Positions 44,083-52,752 of a DNA stretch of 64,000 bases are shown here, piece by piece. Under the pieces are notes generated by a model, which was given only the letters and a program-made list of their open reading frames with translations, was not told where the DNA came from and did no database searches. The stretch comes from Flavobacterium sp. HJJ (GTDB lineage: Bacteria > Bacteroidota > Bacteroidia > Flavobacteriales > Flavobacteriaceae): positions 124,001-188,000 of the forward strand of contig NZ_JADKPR010000007.1 of NCBI RefSeq assembly GCF_015351475.1, given 5' to 3'. Made by a program: the position numbers and the translations under genes. Position 1 is the stretch's first letter; every line of letters begins with the position of its first letter.

Positions 44083-46368
44083 ATGAAAAAATTCTTTCTC
44101 TCTGTCATATTCTTAAGTTTCTTTCATACCAATGCACAGCAGAATCTGGTTCAATATGTAAAACCAATTATCGGCACTGAAAAAATGGGACACACTTATC
44201 CCGGTGCAACAGTACCATTTGGAGCCATTCAGCTCAGCCCGGAAACCGATACAATCTCTTATGAATTGAATGGAAAATACAACGGCGAAGTTTATAAATA
44301 CTGTGCCGGATACCGCTATGAAGATAAGACCATAGTCGGTTTTAGCCACACACATTTAAGCGGAACCGGACATTCGGATCTTGGTGATTTTTTGATAATG
44401 CCAACGCAGGGAAAACTGCAGTTAAATCCAGGAACAGCTTCTAACCCCAAAAATGGCTACCGTTCGGGATTTTCTCATGCTAATGAAACTGCCGAAGCCG
44501 GCTATTATAAAGTAAAATTAGACGATGAAAATATTTTAGCCGAAATAACCGCCACAACCCGAGTTGGCATGCATCAGTATACTTTCCAAAAATCAGATGA
44601 AAGCCATATTATATTGGATTTAATGGCTGGAATTTATAATTATAATGATAAAAATGTCTGGACGTATGTTAGAGTTGTAAACGACACTCTGGTTACAGGC
44701 TACAGGCAGACGAACGGTTGGGCAAGAACAAAAACCGTTTATTTTGCTATGGCTTTTTCCAAACCTTTCACTCAATACGGTCAGAAGAATTATGAGGCCA
44801 AACAAGCGTACAGAGGTTTTTGGGGAAAATTTGATCAGAATAAAAACTTCCCTGAAATAGCCGGAAAACAAATCAGAATGTATTTTGATTTTAAAACCAA
44901 TGAAGCTGAAAAAATTAAAATAAAATTTGCAATATCTCCAGTAAGCCAGGAAAACGCGCTGCAAAATATGAAGGCAGAAATAAAAGACTGGGATTTCGAA
45001 AAAGTAAAAACCCAAGCACAAGCCATTTGGAACAAAGAACTGAATAAAATTAAAATCACTGCTCCCGATGATGTCAAAGTTAATTTTTATACCGCCATGT
45101 ATCATACTTTTATAAATCCTACAGTTTATACTGATGTAAACGGTGAATATAAAGGCCTGGATCAAGGCACGCATAAAACTGACGGTTTTACCAATTACAG
45201 CACTTTTTCACTGTGGGATACTTATAGAGCACTGCATCCTTTTTTCAATATTATTCAGCCTTCGCGAAACAATGATATGGTAAAATCAATGCTGGCACAT
45301 TATGCCCAAAGCAGTCTTCACATGCTGCCTATCTGGTCACATTATGCCAATGATAACTGGTGTATGAGCGGTTATCACAGTGTATCTGTAATTGCCGATG
45401 CGGTTATAAAAGGAGTTTATAACGGAGATCCAAATGAAGCTTTACAAGCCTGCGTTACTACTGCAAAACATCGGGATTATGAAGGTATTGGCTATTATAT
45501 GGACTTAGGATATATTCCTGCCGAAAAAAGCGGTGTCTCGGTATCAAATACTTTGGAATATGCATACGATGACTGGTGCATCGCCCAGCTAGCCAAAAAA
45601 CTGAATCAGCCTGAAATTTACAACGAGTTTATAAAACGCTCTGAAAACTGGAAAAATAATTTTGAATCAAAAACCGGTTTTATGCAGCCTAAACTGGCAG
45701 ACGGTACTTTCAAAAAAGAATTTGATGCTTTGAGTACCAATGGTCAGGGATTTATTGAAGGCAACAGCTGGAATTACAGCTTTTTTGCACCGCATAATCC
45801 AGAAGCCTTAATTAATTTAATGGGCGGAAAAAAACTGTTTGCTTCTCGATTAGACACTTTATTTACAATGCATTTACCTGATTCGTTTTTTGCCGAAACA
45901 GAAGATATTACCCGAGAAGGAATCATTGGCGGGTACGTTCATGGCAATGAGCCTGCGCACCACGTTGCTTATTTTTATAATTGGACAGACCAGCCTTGGA
46001 AAACACAAGCGCAGGTCCGAAAAATTTTAAATATGCAGTACAAACCAGCTCCCGATGGATTGGGCGGAAATGACGATTGCGGACAAATGAGTGCCTGGTA
46101 TATTTTCTCTTCACTGGGATTCTATCCTGTTGCTCCGGGATCTGATCAATATGCATTGGGATCGCCTCTTGTGAATAAAGCAGAACTCACATTGGATAAC
46201 GGTAAAACTTTTACAGTTGAAGCCATTAATCAAAGTGCCAAAAATGTCTATGTTCAAAAAGTGCTTTTGAACGGACAGCTTATCCATAGTTTATCTATCA
46301 ATCATGCTGATATAACTAATGGTTCCAAAATAACCTTCTATATGGGCTCAAAGCCTAAAATAAAATAG
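44083..46368 (+). CDS. GH92 alpha-mannosidase, secreted
   Basis: A calcium-dependent exo-alpha-mannosidase type enzyme of 761 residues with a signal peptide (residues 1-18). GH92 hallmarks are all present: GHTYPGATVPFGAIQLSPETD, GFSHTHLSGTGHSDLGDFLIMP, FSLWDTYRALHPF near residue 378 and LGGNDDCGQMSAWYIFSSLGFYPV near 665 (catalytic Glu/Asp and metal-binding residues lie in these blocks). It would remove mannose from alpha-mannan or N-glycans in the periplasm. It is one of few plus-strand genes and has no SusC/D partner here. Confidence 0.95.
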   Translation: MKKFFLSVIFLSFFHTNAQQNLVQYVKPIIGTEKMGHTYPGATVPFGAIQLSPETDTISYELNGKYNGEVYKYCAGYRYEDKTIVGFSHTHLSGTGHSDLGDFLIMPTQGKLQLNPGTASNPKNGYRSGFSHANETAEAGYYKVKLDDENILAEITATTRVGMHQYTFQKSDESHIILDLMAGIYNYNDKNVWTYVRVVNDTLVTGYRQTNGWARTKTVYFAMAFSKPFTQYGQKNYEAKQAYRGFWGKFDQNKNFPEIAGKQIRMYFDFKTNEAEKIKIKFAISPVSQENALQNMKAEIKDWDFEKVKTQAQAIWNKELNKIKITAPDDVKVNFYTAMYHTFINPTVYTDVNGEYKGLDQGTHKTDGFTNYSTFSLWDTYRALHPFFNIIQPSRNNDMVKSMLAHYAQSSLHMLPIWSHYANDNWCMSGYHSVSVIADAVIKGVYNGDPNEALQACVTTAKHRDYEGIGYYMDLGYIPAEKSGVSVSNTLEYAYDDWCIAQLAKKLNQPEIYNEFIKRSENWKNNFESKTGFMQPKLADGTFKKEFDALSTNGQGFIEGNSWNYSFFAPHNPEALINLMGGKKLFASRLDTLFTMHLPDSFFAETEDITREGIIGGYVHGNEPAHHVAYFYNWTDQPWKTQAQVRKILNMQYKPAPDGLGGNDDCGQMSAWYIFSSLGFYPVAPGSDQYALGSPLVNKAELTLDNGKTFTVEAINQSAKNVYVQKVLLNGQLIHSLSINHADITNGSKITFYMGSKPKIK

Positions 46369-46400
46369 TCCAGTCCTTGCCAATTGCGAGTTACGTCATT

Positions 46401-46440
46401 AAAAACAAATAGCCTTTGAAATCAAAGGCTATTTGTTTTT
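46401..46440. terminator. Bidirectional terminator between GH92 and acyltransferase genes
   Basis: A perfect 19-base inverted repeat (46401-46419 with 46422-46440), core AGCCTTTG/CAAAGGCT, A-run at one end and T-run at the other. It sits midway between convergent genes and works on both strands. Confidence 0.92.
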
Positions 46441-46459
46441 AAATTATATCTGCATCCAT

Positions 46460-47593
46460 TTATTCTACTGCAACAGGTTTCTTCTTTTGAAATTTGTTCT
46501 GAAGCCAATTGCGTACAGGTTCATCGTATAATTTCAAACACAAATAAGCTATTAGAATACTGGCAATTAAAACTCCTATACCTAATACATAACCATTTTC
46601 CAGCGAAACTTTATTGTCTACAACCCAAGCGGTATACCAATAAACGAGCGGATAATGCGTGATATAAATTGGATATGAAATATCTCCTAACAGCTTGCAT
46701 ATTTTAAGGGAAAACGGGTTTTTAATTTCGCCTCCTGCACCAATTGAAACAATTAGAGGAAAAACAAGAATAATACAGAAAGATTCATATAATCCATTCA
46801 TCCATAAACTGTTTTCGTCTCCAATTCTTGGCACACTAAGACCAATTGCAATCAATAAACTGCAGACCCAGAAAGCCCCCTTTACATGAATTAGTTTTCC
46901 TAAACGGGAAAGCAGAATTCCTGCAAAAAACGGATACAACAAACGGGTAAACCCAATATTCATCTGTTCTAAATTCAATGACCATCCGCCGATTACATCG
47001 CCTTTTGGACCAAAAACAGTATAATTGACAAGTATTCCGGCAAAAATCAAAACAAAAACAGAAAGCACTTTGTTAGAGAATTTTCTAAAAATTAATGCGT
47101 ATAAAATATTGGCTATATATTCAAAAAACAGCGACCACGCAGGACCATCCAGCGGATGCATTTCGCCCCAGCCCCTGATCTCCAGAGACGGCGGAATTGG
47201 AAGCAATGTGAAACCAATAACCATCGTCAGAATCAATTTCCAGACTTCCATTTTGGCAATCATCGGGAACAAAATATCCGAAGCCTGAAAATAATAGAAA
47301 ATGGCTCCGATAATCATTCCCATAATAACCATCGGCTGCAAGCGGATCAAACGCCGTTTATAAAACTCCCATTGTGTCATTTTTCCCCAGCGGTCATCGT
47401 ATGCATACGCAACAACAAATCCTGATAAAAGAAAAAAGAAATCCACAGCCAGATAGCCATGATTGATAATCTGTTTGAAACGGTTTCCGCCGTTAAACGC
47501 TTCAAAAATATGAAAAGCAACGACTAAAATTGCGGCTACTCCACGTAAACCGTCTAGAATTTCATAATGTTTTTTGGGTTTAATATCTGTCAT
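46460..47593 (-). CDS. Acyltransferase 3 family (OafA/YrhL) membrane protein
   Basis: An integral-membrane O-acyltransferase of 377 residues with about ten hydrophobic helices. The N-terminal landmark is RGVAAILVVAFHIFEAFNGG, holding the conserved His, followed by LAVDFFFLLSGFVVAY. I chose the ATG at 47593 (MTDIKPKKHYEILDGLRG), since the upstream in-frame start at 47644 runs through an inverted repeat. Such enzymes acetylate or succinylate sugars of exopolysaccharide or O-antigen. The substrate is unknown. Confidence 0.88.
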   Translation of the reverse strand: MTDIKPKKHYEILDGLRGVAAILVVAFHIFEAFNGGNRFKQIINHGYLAVDFFFLLSGFVVAYAYDDRWGKMTQWEFYKRRLIRLQPMVIMGMIIGAIFYYFQASDILFPMIAKMEVWKLILTMVIGFTLLPIPPSLEIRGWGEMHPLDGPAWSLFFEYIANILYALIFRKFSNKVLSVFVLIFAGILVNYTVFGPKGDVIGGWSLNLEQMNIGFTRLLYPFFAGILLSRLGKLIHVKGAFWVCSLLIAIGLSVPRIGDENSLWMNGLYESFCIILVFPLIVSIGAGGEIKNPFSLKICKLLGDISYPIYITHYPLVYWYTAWVVDNKVSLENGYVLGIGVLIASILIAYLCLKLYDEPVRNWLQNKFQKKKPVAVE

Positions 47594-47600
47594 AAAATAG

Positions 47601-47679
47601 TTGATTGTTGATAATTGATTGTTAATGATTAATGGTAACTGCAAAATACAAACATTTCATTATATCATTAACAATCAAT
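47601..47679. repeat. Palindromic repeat (TTGATTGTTAATGAT type)
   Basis: ATTGATTGTTAATGAT (47614-47629) and ATCATTAACAATCAAT (47664-47679) form a perfect 16-bp inverted repeat with a 34-base loop. The word TTGATTGTT also occurs at 47601. It fills the gap between the DUF1349 gene end and the acyltransferase start and could act as a weak terminator without a T-run. Confidence 0.7.
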
Positions 47680-47687
47680 AATTAAAA

Positions 47688-48338
47688 TTACTCTTGGTGA
47701 TTTTTAAGCCATTCCGTCCTGCGCTGGTCTGGCAAATGTTTTACAGAGAAGTTTTCGAACTTGGCTTCAAAACCTTTTCCGTCGGGTGAAGCTGCCATTA
47801 AACCGACCATTACAGGCTTGTTATCTTGTAACGGAGAATTTCTCGTCATGATATATGTTTTATCGTCATACGAAAAAAAGACTTCAACAGCATCTAATCT
47901 TCTTACGACTTTAATCCAAACAAAAGGCGGTGCTTTTTCCAGAGCTGTTACGCTCCAATCGCTTTTATCATGCGTTACGACAGTACTGATGTTAAATTTT
48001 CCGTCTACAAATTCAACTCCGGTTTTAATATAGTTTTTTTCATCAACCCGAATCATTAATCCCATTTGATCAAAACGAGCTTTATAATCTCCTGTTAATT
48101 TCACTTTTGCTTCAAACTCTCCACCATAATCTGCATAATAAAAAGGGGCATCATCAACGGTAAATCCATAATGTGAAATCCGCCAGTAATCACTGTTGGC
48201 AGTAACATTCATAATCAATGCATTGTTTTTTATTTCCCACTTTTCAGGTTCGTTAAACCATTGCATTTTGTTTAAACTTTGAGCAGAAAGATTTTGCAAT
48301 GACAAACAGACAACTGCAAATAATACTATTTTTTTCAT
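47688..48338 (-). CDS. DUF1349 domain protein, secreted
   Basis: A 216-residue protein with a signal peptide (MKKIVLFAVVCLSLQNLSAQ). It is a concanavalin A-like jelly roll of the DUF1349 family: QWFNEPEKWEIKNNALIMN, FDQMGLMIRVDEKNYIKTGVEFVDG and WIKVVRRLDAVEVFFSYDD are typical. The family likely binds or acts on carbohydrate, but no activity is established. It is upstream of the acyltransferase in the same direction, separated by a repeat, so shared transcription is uncertain. Confidence 0.85.
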   Translation of the reverse strand: MKKIVLFAVVCLSLQNLSAQSLNKMQWFNEPEKWEIKNNALIMNVTANSDYWRISHYGFTVDDAPFYYADYGGEFEAKVKLTGDYKARFDQMGLMIRVDEKNYIKTGVEFVDGKFNISTVVTHDKSDWSVTALEKAPPFVWIKVVRRLDAVEVFFSYDDKTYIMTRNSPLQDNKPVMVGLMAASPDGKGFEAKFENFSVKHLPDQRRTEWLKNHQE

Positions 48339-48380
48339 GTTATTTAAATTTTAAAACAATAAAAGTGTTTTCTTTTTAAA

Positions 48381-48440
48381 CCATTAAGAGATTAAGGAAA
48401 TAAAGCCTTTATGACTTAATGATACTTAATACCTTAATGG
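48381..48440. repeat. Inverted repeat of CCATTAAG words
   Basis: CCATTAAG (48381-48388) faces CTTAATGG (48433-48440), and ATTAAGG (48391-48397) faces CCTTAAT (48432-48438). The word CTTAAT recurs between them. It lies in the gap between the GH3 gene end and the DUF1349 start. Similar CTTAAT repeats are, as I recall, common in Flavobacterium intergenic DNA. Confidence 0.6.
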
Positions 48441-48459
48441 TAAAAAATAAAAATTTAAT

Positions 48460-48493
48460 TTTAAAAAGCTGCAACTTTTACAATTACAGCTTT
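48460..48493 (-). terminator. Terminator after the second GH3 gene
   Basis: AAAGCTG (48465-48471) pairs with CAGCTTT (48487-48493); on the minus strand a short T-run and AT-rich sequence follow. It lies about 30 bases past the GH3 stop. Confidence 0.7.
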
Positions 48494-48522
48494 GCAACCA
48501 ACCACCTTAGAAATAAATGAAT

Positions 48523-50739
48523 CTATTGAAGTGAAAAACTCACTTTAGATTTTATATCTGCAGATGATGCTCCAATTAAAGCTTCAAAAGCTCCAGGCTC
48601 GGCAACCCACTCGTGTTTTTTATCGTCAAAGAAACTTAGGGCAGTTTTGTCAACAGTAAAAGTTACCGTTTTTTCTTCGCCCGCTTTAAGCGAAATTTTC
48701 TCAAAACCTTTTAATTCTTTTATCGGACGAACCAAAGACGATTTTAAATCACTGATATAAAGCTGAACAATTTCAGCCCCATCGCGGTTTCCTGTATTTT
48801 TTACTTTAACCGAAAATGTAATCTGGTCTCCGCTTGACAATTGCTTTTTATCTGCAGTTACTTTACCATACTCAAAAGTCGTGTAACTTAAGCCGTGGCC
48901 AAAAGGGAACAATGGTTTTATCTTTTGCTTTTCAGCCCAGCGGTACCCGACAAAAATTCCTTCTTTATAAGTTACTTCGTCACCGCCTGGGAATTGTCCT
49001 AAAGCATGTGCTCCGTTATCATTTAATTTAACCGGGAAAGTAAATGTCAGCTTTCCAGATGGATTCACATCTCCAGCCAGAACTTTAGCCAAAGCTGTAC
49101 CTGCCTCAGTTCCTAAAAACCATCCCTGCACAATTCCGGGAACTTCATTTACCCATGGCATAGCCACCGCATTTCCCGAAATATTTACAAAAACCACATT
49201 TTTATTTACCTTAACCAATTCACTGATTAGTTTATCCTGATTGTATGGCAGTTCTAAGCCTTTACGATCCTCTCCTTCGGCGTCCTGATGATCGCTTTTA
49301 TTCAAGCCTCCGAAAAATAAAACTACATCAGCATCTTTCGCCGCTTTTAAAGCTTCGGCGGTTAATTCTGCTGGAGAACGTTTGTCTTCTAAACTAACTT
49401 TTGCAGCAACTCCATTATACTTACTAGTCGGATCTCCTACGTAGCCGCGAGCGTAAACAATTGCTGCCTGGCTGCCAATTCTCTTCTTTAATCCGTCAAG
49501 AGGCAATACTTCGTATTTTGCTTTAAGCGAAGAACTTCCTCCGCCAACAGTCATCATCTTGATCGCATTTTCTCCAATGACAGCAATTTTCTTGGTTTTA
49601 TTCAAGTCAATCGGCAGAATATTATTTTTGTTCTGAAGCAGTACAATTCCTTCTTCAGCGATTTTTAAACCAGCCTCGGCATGTTCTTTTGTTCCAAATG
49701 ATCCAAAAGGTCTTTCTCTATTCATCGTAGTCAAGAACGATAAACGCAGAATACGGCGCACTTTTTCATCTAATTCTTTTGTTCCGATTTCCCCTTTAGC
49801 AATCATCGTTGAATATGGTTTTGCCAGATAATAGTTATCATACGCATTGCTTGTTCCCCATGAAAGTCCATTAGTCCAAGAACCAAATTCCATATCCAGA
49901 CCATTATGAATCGCTTGATTGGTATCGTGAACTCCTCCCCAGTCTGAGATTACAACTCCTTTGAATCCCCATTCGCCGCGGAGAATATTATTTAACAAAA
50001 ACTCATTATGACAGCAGTGCTGCCCTTTGTATCTGTTGTACGATCCCATAATAGCCCAAGCATCACCTTCCTGAACAGCTGCTTTAAATGCCGGCAGATA
50101 AATTTCATACAGCGCACGGTCATCAACATTTACGTTTACGGCATTGCGGTTTGTCTCCTGATTATTTAAAGCAAAATGTTTTACGCAGGCTGCAACTCCG
50201 TTTGACTGCACCCCTTTAATATAAGGCACAACCATTTTTGAAGTAAGAAAAGGATCTTCGCCCATATATTCGAAGTTACGGCCGTTTAATGGTGTTCTAT
50301 AAATATTTACGCCTGGTCCTAACAATACATTTTTATTTCGGAAACGTGCTTCCTCACCAATTGATTTTCCATATAAAGAAGCCATTTCCTTATTCCATGT
50401 GGCAGATAAAGCAGTAAGTGCAGGAAATGCAATACACGAATCATTTGTCCAGCCTGCCTGATCCCATTCGTCCCATTTTACTTCGGTACGAATTCCATGC
50501 GGTCCGTCAGTCATCCAGTTTTCTGGAATTCCCAGACGCGGAACACCTGGCGAACTGAATTTTGACTGCGCATGAATCATCGCAATTTTTTCTTCAGTTG
50601 TCATTTTAGAAAGTGCATCTTCTACACGTTCATTAATAGGTTTTTTATCGTCAAGATAAACTGGAACTTTATTTTGTGCATTCACTCCGAATGAACCTAA
50701 TAATAGTAAAAAAACAATCGTTTTAACATTTTTAAACAT
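48523..50739 (-). CDS. GH3 beta-glucosidase-like enzyme, secreted
   Basis: A 738-residue GH3 enzyme with a signal peptide (residues 1-21). The nucleophile Asp lies in GVVISDWGGVHDT near residue 270, the standard SDW form, and KHFALNNQETNRNAVN is the barrel motif near 190. The C-terminal fibronectin III-like domain (about 635-735) is present. It differs from the first GH3 gene in the window in its motif set. It lies downstream of the DUF6377 regulator, separated by 196 bases, which suggests that it is one of the regulator's targets. Confidence 0.93.
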   Translation of the reverse strand: MFKNVKTIVFLLLLGSFGVNAQNKVPVYLDDKKPINERVEDALSKMTTEEKIAMIHAQSKFSSPGVPRLGIPENWMTDGPHGIRTEVKWDEWDQAGWTNDSCIAFPALTALSATWNKEMASLYGKSIGEEARFRNKNVLLGPGVNIYRTPLNGRNFEYMGEDPFLTSKMVVPYIKGVQSNGVAACVKHFALNNQETNRNAVNVNVDDRALYEIYLPAFKAAVQEGDAWAIMGSYNRYKGQHCCHNEFLLNNILRGEWGFKGVVISDWGGVHDTNQAIHNGLDMEFGSWTNGLSWGTSNAYDNYYLAKPYSTMIAKGEIGTKELDEKVRRILRLSFLTTMNRERPFGSFGTKEHAEAGLKIAEEGIVLLQNKNNILPIDLNKTKKIAVIGENAIKMMTVGGGSSSLKAKYEVLPLDGLKKRIGSQAAIVYARGYVGDPTSKYNGVAAKVSLEDKRSPAELTAEALKAAKDADVVLFFGGLNKSDHQDAEGEDRKGLELPYNQDKLISELVKVNKNVVFVNISGNAVAMPWVNEVPGIVQGWFLGTEAGTALAKVLAGDVNPSGKLTFTFPVKLNDNGAHALGQFPGGDEVTYKEGIFVGYRWAEKQKIKPLFPFGHGLSYTTFEYGKVTADKKQLSSGDQITFSVKVKNTGNRDGAEIVQLYISDLKSSLVRPIKELKGFEKISLKAGEEKTVTFTVDKTALSFFDDKKHEWVAEPGAFEALIGASSADIKSKVSFSLQ

Positions 50740-50935
50740 ACCACATAATTTATTAAATCATTAAAATACTATCAGGACATTTTAGCATTTCCTAATAATA
50801 TTGTAAAACTAAAACGTAATAGTATGTGTAGGATTTTTAAACAAAAAAAGTAGTGAAATAAAAAATCAAAACGCTGAAAAACAAATGATTAAAACAAAAA
50901 TAAGATTAAAAAAAGTAGTGCTTTTACAATGAAAA

Positions 50936-52573
50936 TCAGCCTTTCGAAGGTAATAATCCAATTTTCATAACTCTTTCCTCAAAATCATTTCGAGAGACAG
51001 CGGCTTTATTCCGGGCTTTGGTCCGATAGTTATAAATCGTGCTTAAAGAGTAACGAAGAAATGCTGCGATTTTTACGCTGTCTGTTATCCCAAGACGGAT
51101 TAATGCAAAGATGCGGAGTTCAGTATTCAGCAATTCTCCCTGCTTCAATACAACCTGTTCTTCACTGATGAGTAATGCATTAAAGTCTTTTACAAAAGTC
51201 GGATACAGATTTAGAAAAATTACATCAAAGTTCTCATACAGTTCTTCCAGTTCTTTTTCAACCAGAGTAGTCGATTTCAGCATCTTGAAAATTTCATCAA
51301 ACTGTTTGAGTGCTGCTTTTTTGTTTAGAATAACACGGTAATTTTCTAATTTATTGATATAACTGGAGCACAGACTGAAAAAATGTGCAATATATTCTTC
51401 TTTAATATGATTGGATTCAGATAATTGGGCATTTCGTTCCTGCAGCTGGCTGTTTGTTTCTGTAATATCCTTGTTTAACTCGGCTAATTTTTGGCTTGTC
51501 GCAAAAAGTTCTCCACGAATTCTGGATACTTTTTTCATTTGTCGAGAAACATAAATCACAGCCAAGATCAGAAACACCGAAAGTAAACTAATGCACAAAA
51601 GGTATATCTGCAATTCGCTTTTTCTTTGGGCTTCTCTTTCTAAATAAGCGGTATTTATAATCGAATAAATTTCAGACATTAACAGTGTTCGAAACTGAAC
51701 ATTGCAGTAAAGTGCGTCTTCAATTGCCGACTGAGTGAGCTTATAAGCCATATCAACATCGCCAATTTCGTAAAAAACCAATGCCAATTCCTGAAGTGAA
51801 GCATTGTCTTTTATAGCATTTTTAATATCTGCAGCAGCAGAAAGCGCATAATATTTTTTCCTTAGTTCTAACTGCTTCGTAGTTTCATAAATTTTACCAA
51901 AAAGGTACGTAATCATCGCGTACTGCGAATCTTCCTCTTTTGTATTTTCTAATAAAACCGATAATTGTTTTAGGGCAAGAGTATATTTTTTATTGAAAAC
52001 ATTTTTCTGTGCCTGGTTAATTTTAAACTCCAATGTTCGAGGATTTAATACCCCTAACAAAGAGTCTCTATATTTTCCTATTTGTTCAATATATTCTCTG
52101 CTTCTGCTATTTGCGTTATAATGCTCGAAAAATTCCCGATACACCATATAATAATTTGGAAGCAGTGATTTGGTCAATGTTTTCTTATTGATGCTTTTCA
52201 AAATAGCTTCCGATTCACGGTATTTTCCAGATGAAGAATATAGGTTGGCCAATTGCAGTTTAGCTAAATCCGAAAAAGCTTTATTTTGCAGTTCTGCTGC
52301 AATTACAAGATTTTTTTTGACATATAAAATTGCAGAATCAGAATCGAATTTTTGGTATTCAGCATATAACGTTTTGTTGTAATTGTATTCCTGTTCCTTC
52401 GATAGATCTTCGGATTTAATTTTTTTGAAATTCAGAATGCGCTGCTCCTTTACTTGAACATATTTCGATTTATTTTTTAAAGCATCATTTAACTTATCAA
52501 AAATAGAATCAGCCTCCGATGAATAACCCGAATAACTTATTGTAAGTAAAAAAAAAAGCAGGTAATTTTTCAA
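50936..52573 (-). CDS. TPR and DUF6377 membrane regulator-like protein
   Basis: A 545-residue protein with a signal peptide (MKNYLLFFLLTISYSGYSS). The N-terminal half is TPR-like (for example AKLQLANLYSSSGKYRESEAIL). One transmembrane helix follows (about 324-343, IYLLCISLLSVFLILAVIYV), then a coiled coil and a C-terminal DUF6377-type cytoplasmic part (residues 350-545). The end (LRIFALIRLGITDSVKIAAFLRYSLSTIYNYRTKARNKA) looks like a LuxR-type helix-turn-helix. It is thus a second one-component regulator beside a glycosidase cluster. The neighbouring GH3 and GH2 genes are its likely targets. Confidence 0.85.
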   Translation of the reverse strand: MKNYLLFFLLTISYSGYSSEADSIFDKLNDALKNKSKYVQVKEQRILNFKKIKSEDLSKEQEYNYNKTLYAEYQKFDSDSAILYVKKNLVIAAELQNKAFSDLAKLQLANLYSSSGKYRESEAILKSINKKTLTKSLLPNYYMVYREFFEHYNANSRSREYIEQIGKYRDSLLGVLNPRTLEFKINQAQKNVFNKKYTLALKQLSVLLENTKEEDSQYAMITYLFGKIYETTKQLELRKKYYALSAAADIKNAIKDNASLQELALVFYEIGDVDMAYKLTQSAIEDALYCNVQFRTLLMSEIYSIINTAYLEREAQRKSELQIYLLCISLLSVFLILAVIYVSRQMKKVSRIRGELFATSQKLAELNKDITETNSQLQERNAQLSESNHIKEEYIAHFFSLCSSYINKLENYRVILNKKAALKQFDEIFKMLKSTTLVEKELEELYENFDVIFLNLYPTFVKDFNALLISEEQVVLKQGELLNTELRIFALIRLGITDSVKIAAFLRYSLSTIYNYRTKARNKAAVSRNDFEERVMKIGLLPSKG

Positions 52574-52602
52574 ACTGAATAATGGCTAAATGATATGGAT
52601 TA

Positions 52603-52610
52603 CAAATATA
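52603..52610 (-). promoter_or_regulatory. Candidate -7 box for the DUF6377 regulator
   Basis: On the minus strand the bases read TATATTTG, a match to TAnnTTTG, 30 bases upstream of the ATG. No clear TTG at -33 is visible. Confidence 0.4.
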
Positions 52611-52654
52611 ATAAAGTGAATAGAATGTTTTTGATTTCTATTTACAATTAGAAA

Positions 52655-52690
52655 ACATAAAAGCTGCTCCTCATATGAGAAACAGCTTTT
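52655..52690 (-). terminator. Terminator after the GH2 gene
   Basis: AAAAGCTG (52659-52666) pairs with CAGCTTTT (52683-52690) around an inner CTCATATGAG dyad. It lies 63 bases past the GH2 stop codon. The following T-run is short, but the stem itself ends in four A/T pairs. Confidence 0.7.
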
Positions 52691-52752
52691 ACTAATTAAC
52701 AAAACTGAAACTTATTTTTAATTTCTTAGAAAACTATTCAAAATTCTGCTGG

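Noticed and set aside
44620..45174. 184-codon minus-strand frame inside GH92
   Set aside because: It is opposite a clearly coding GH92 domain whose motifs read through the whole stretch.
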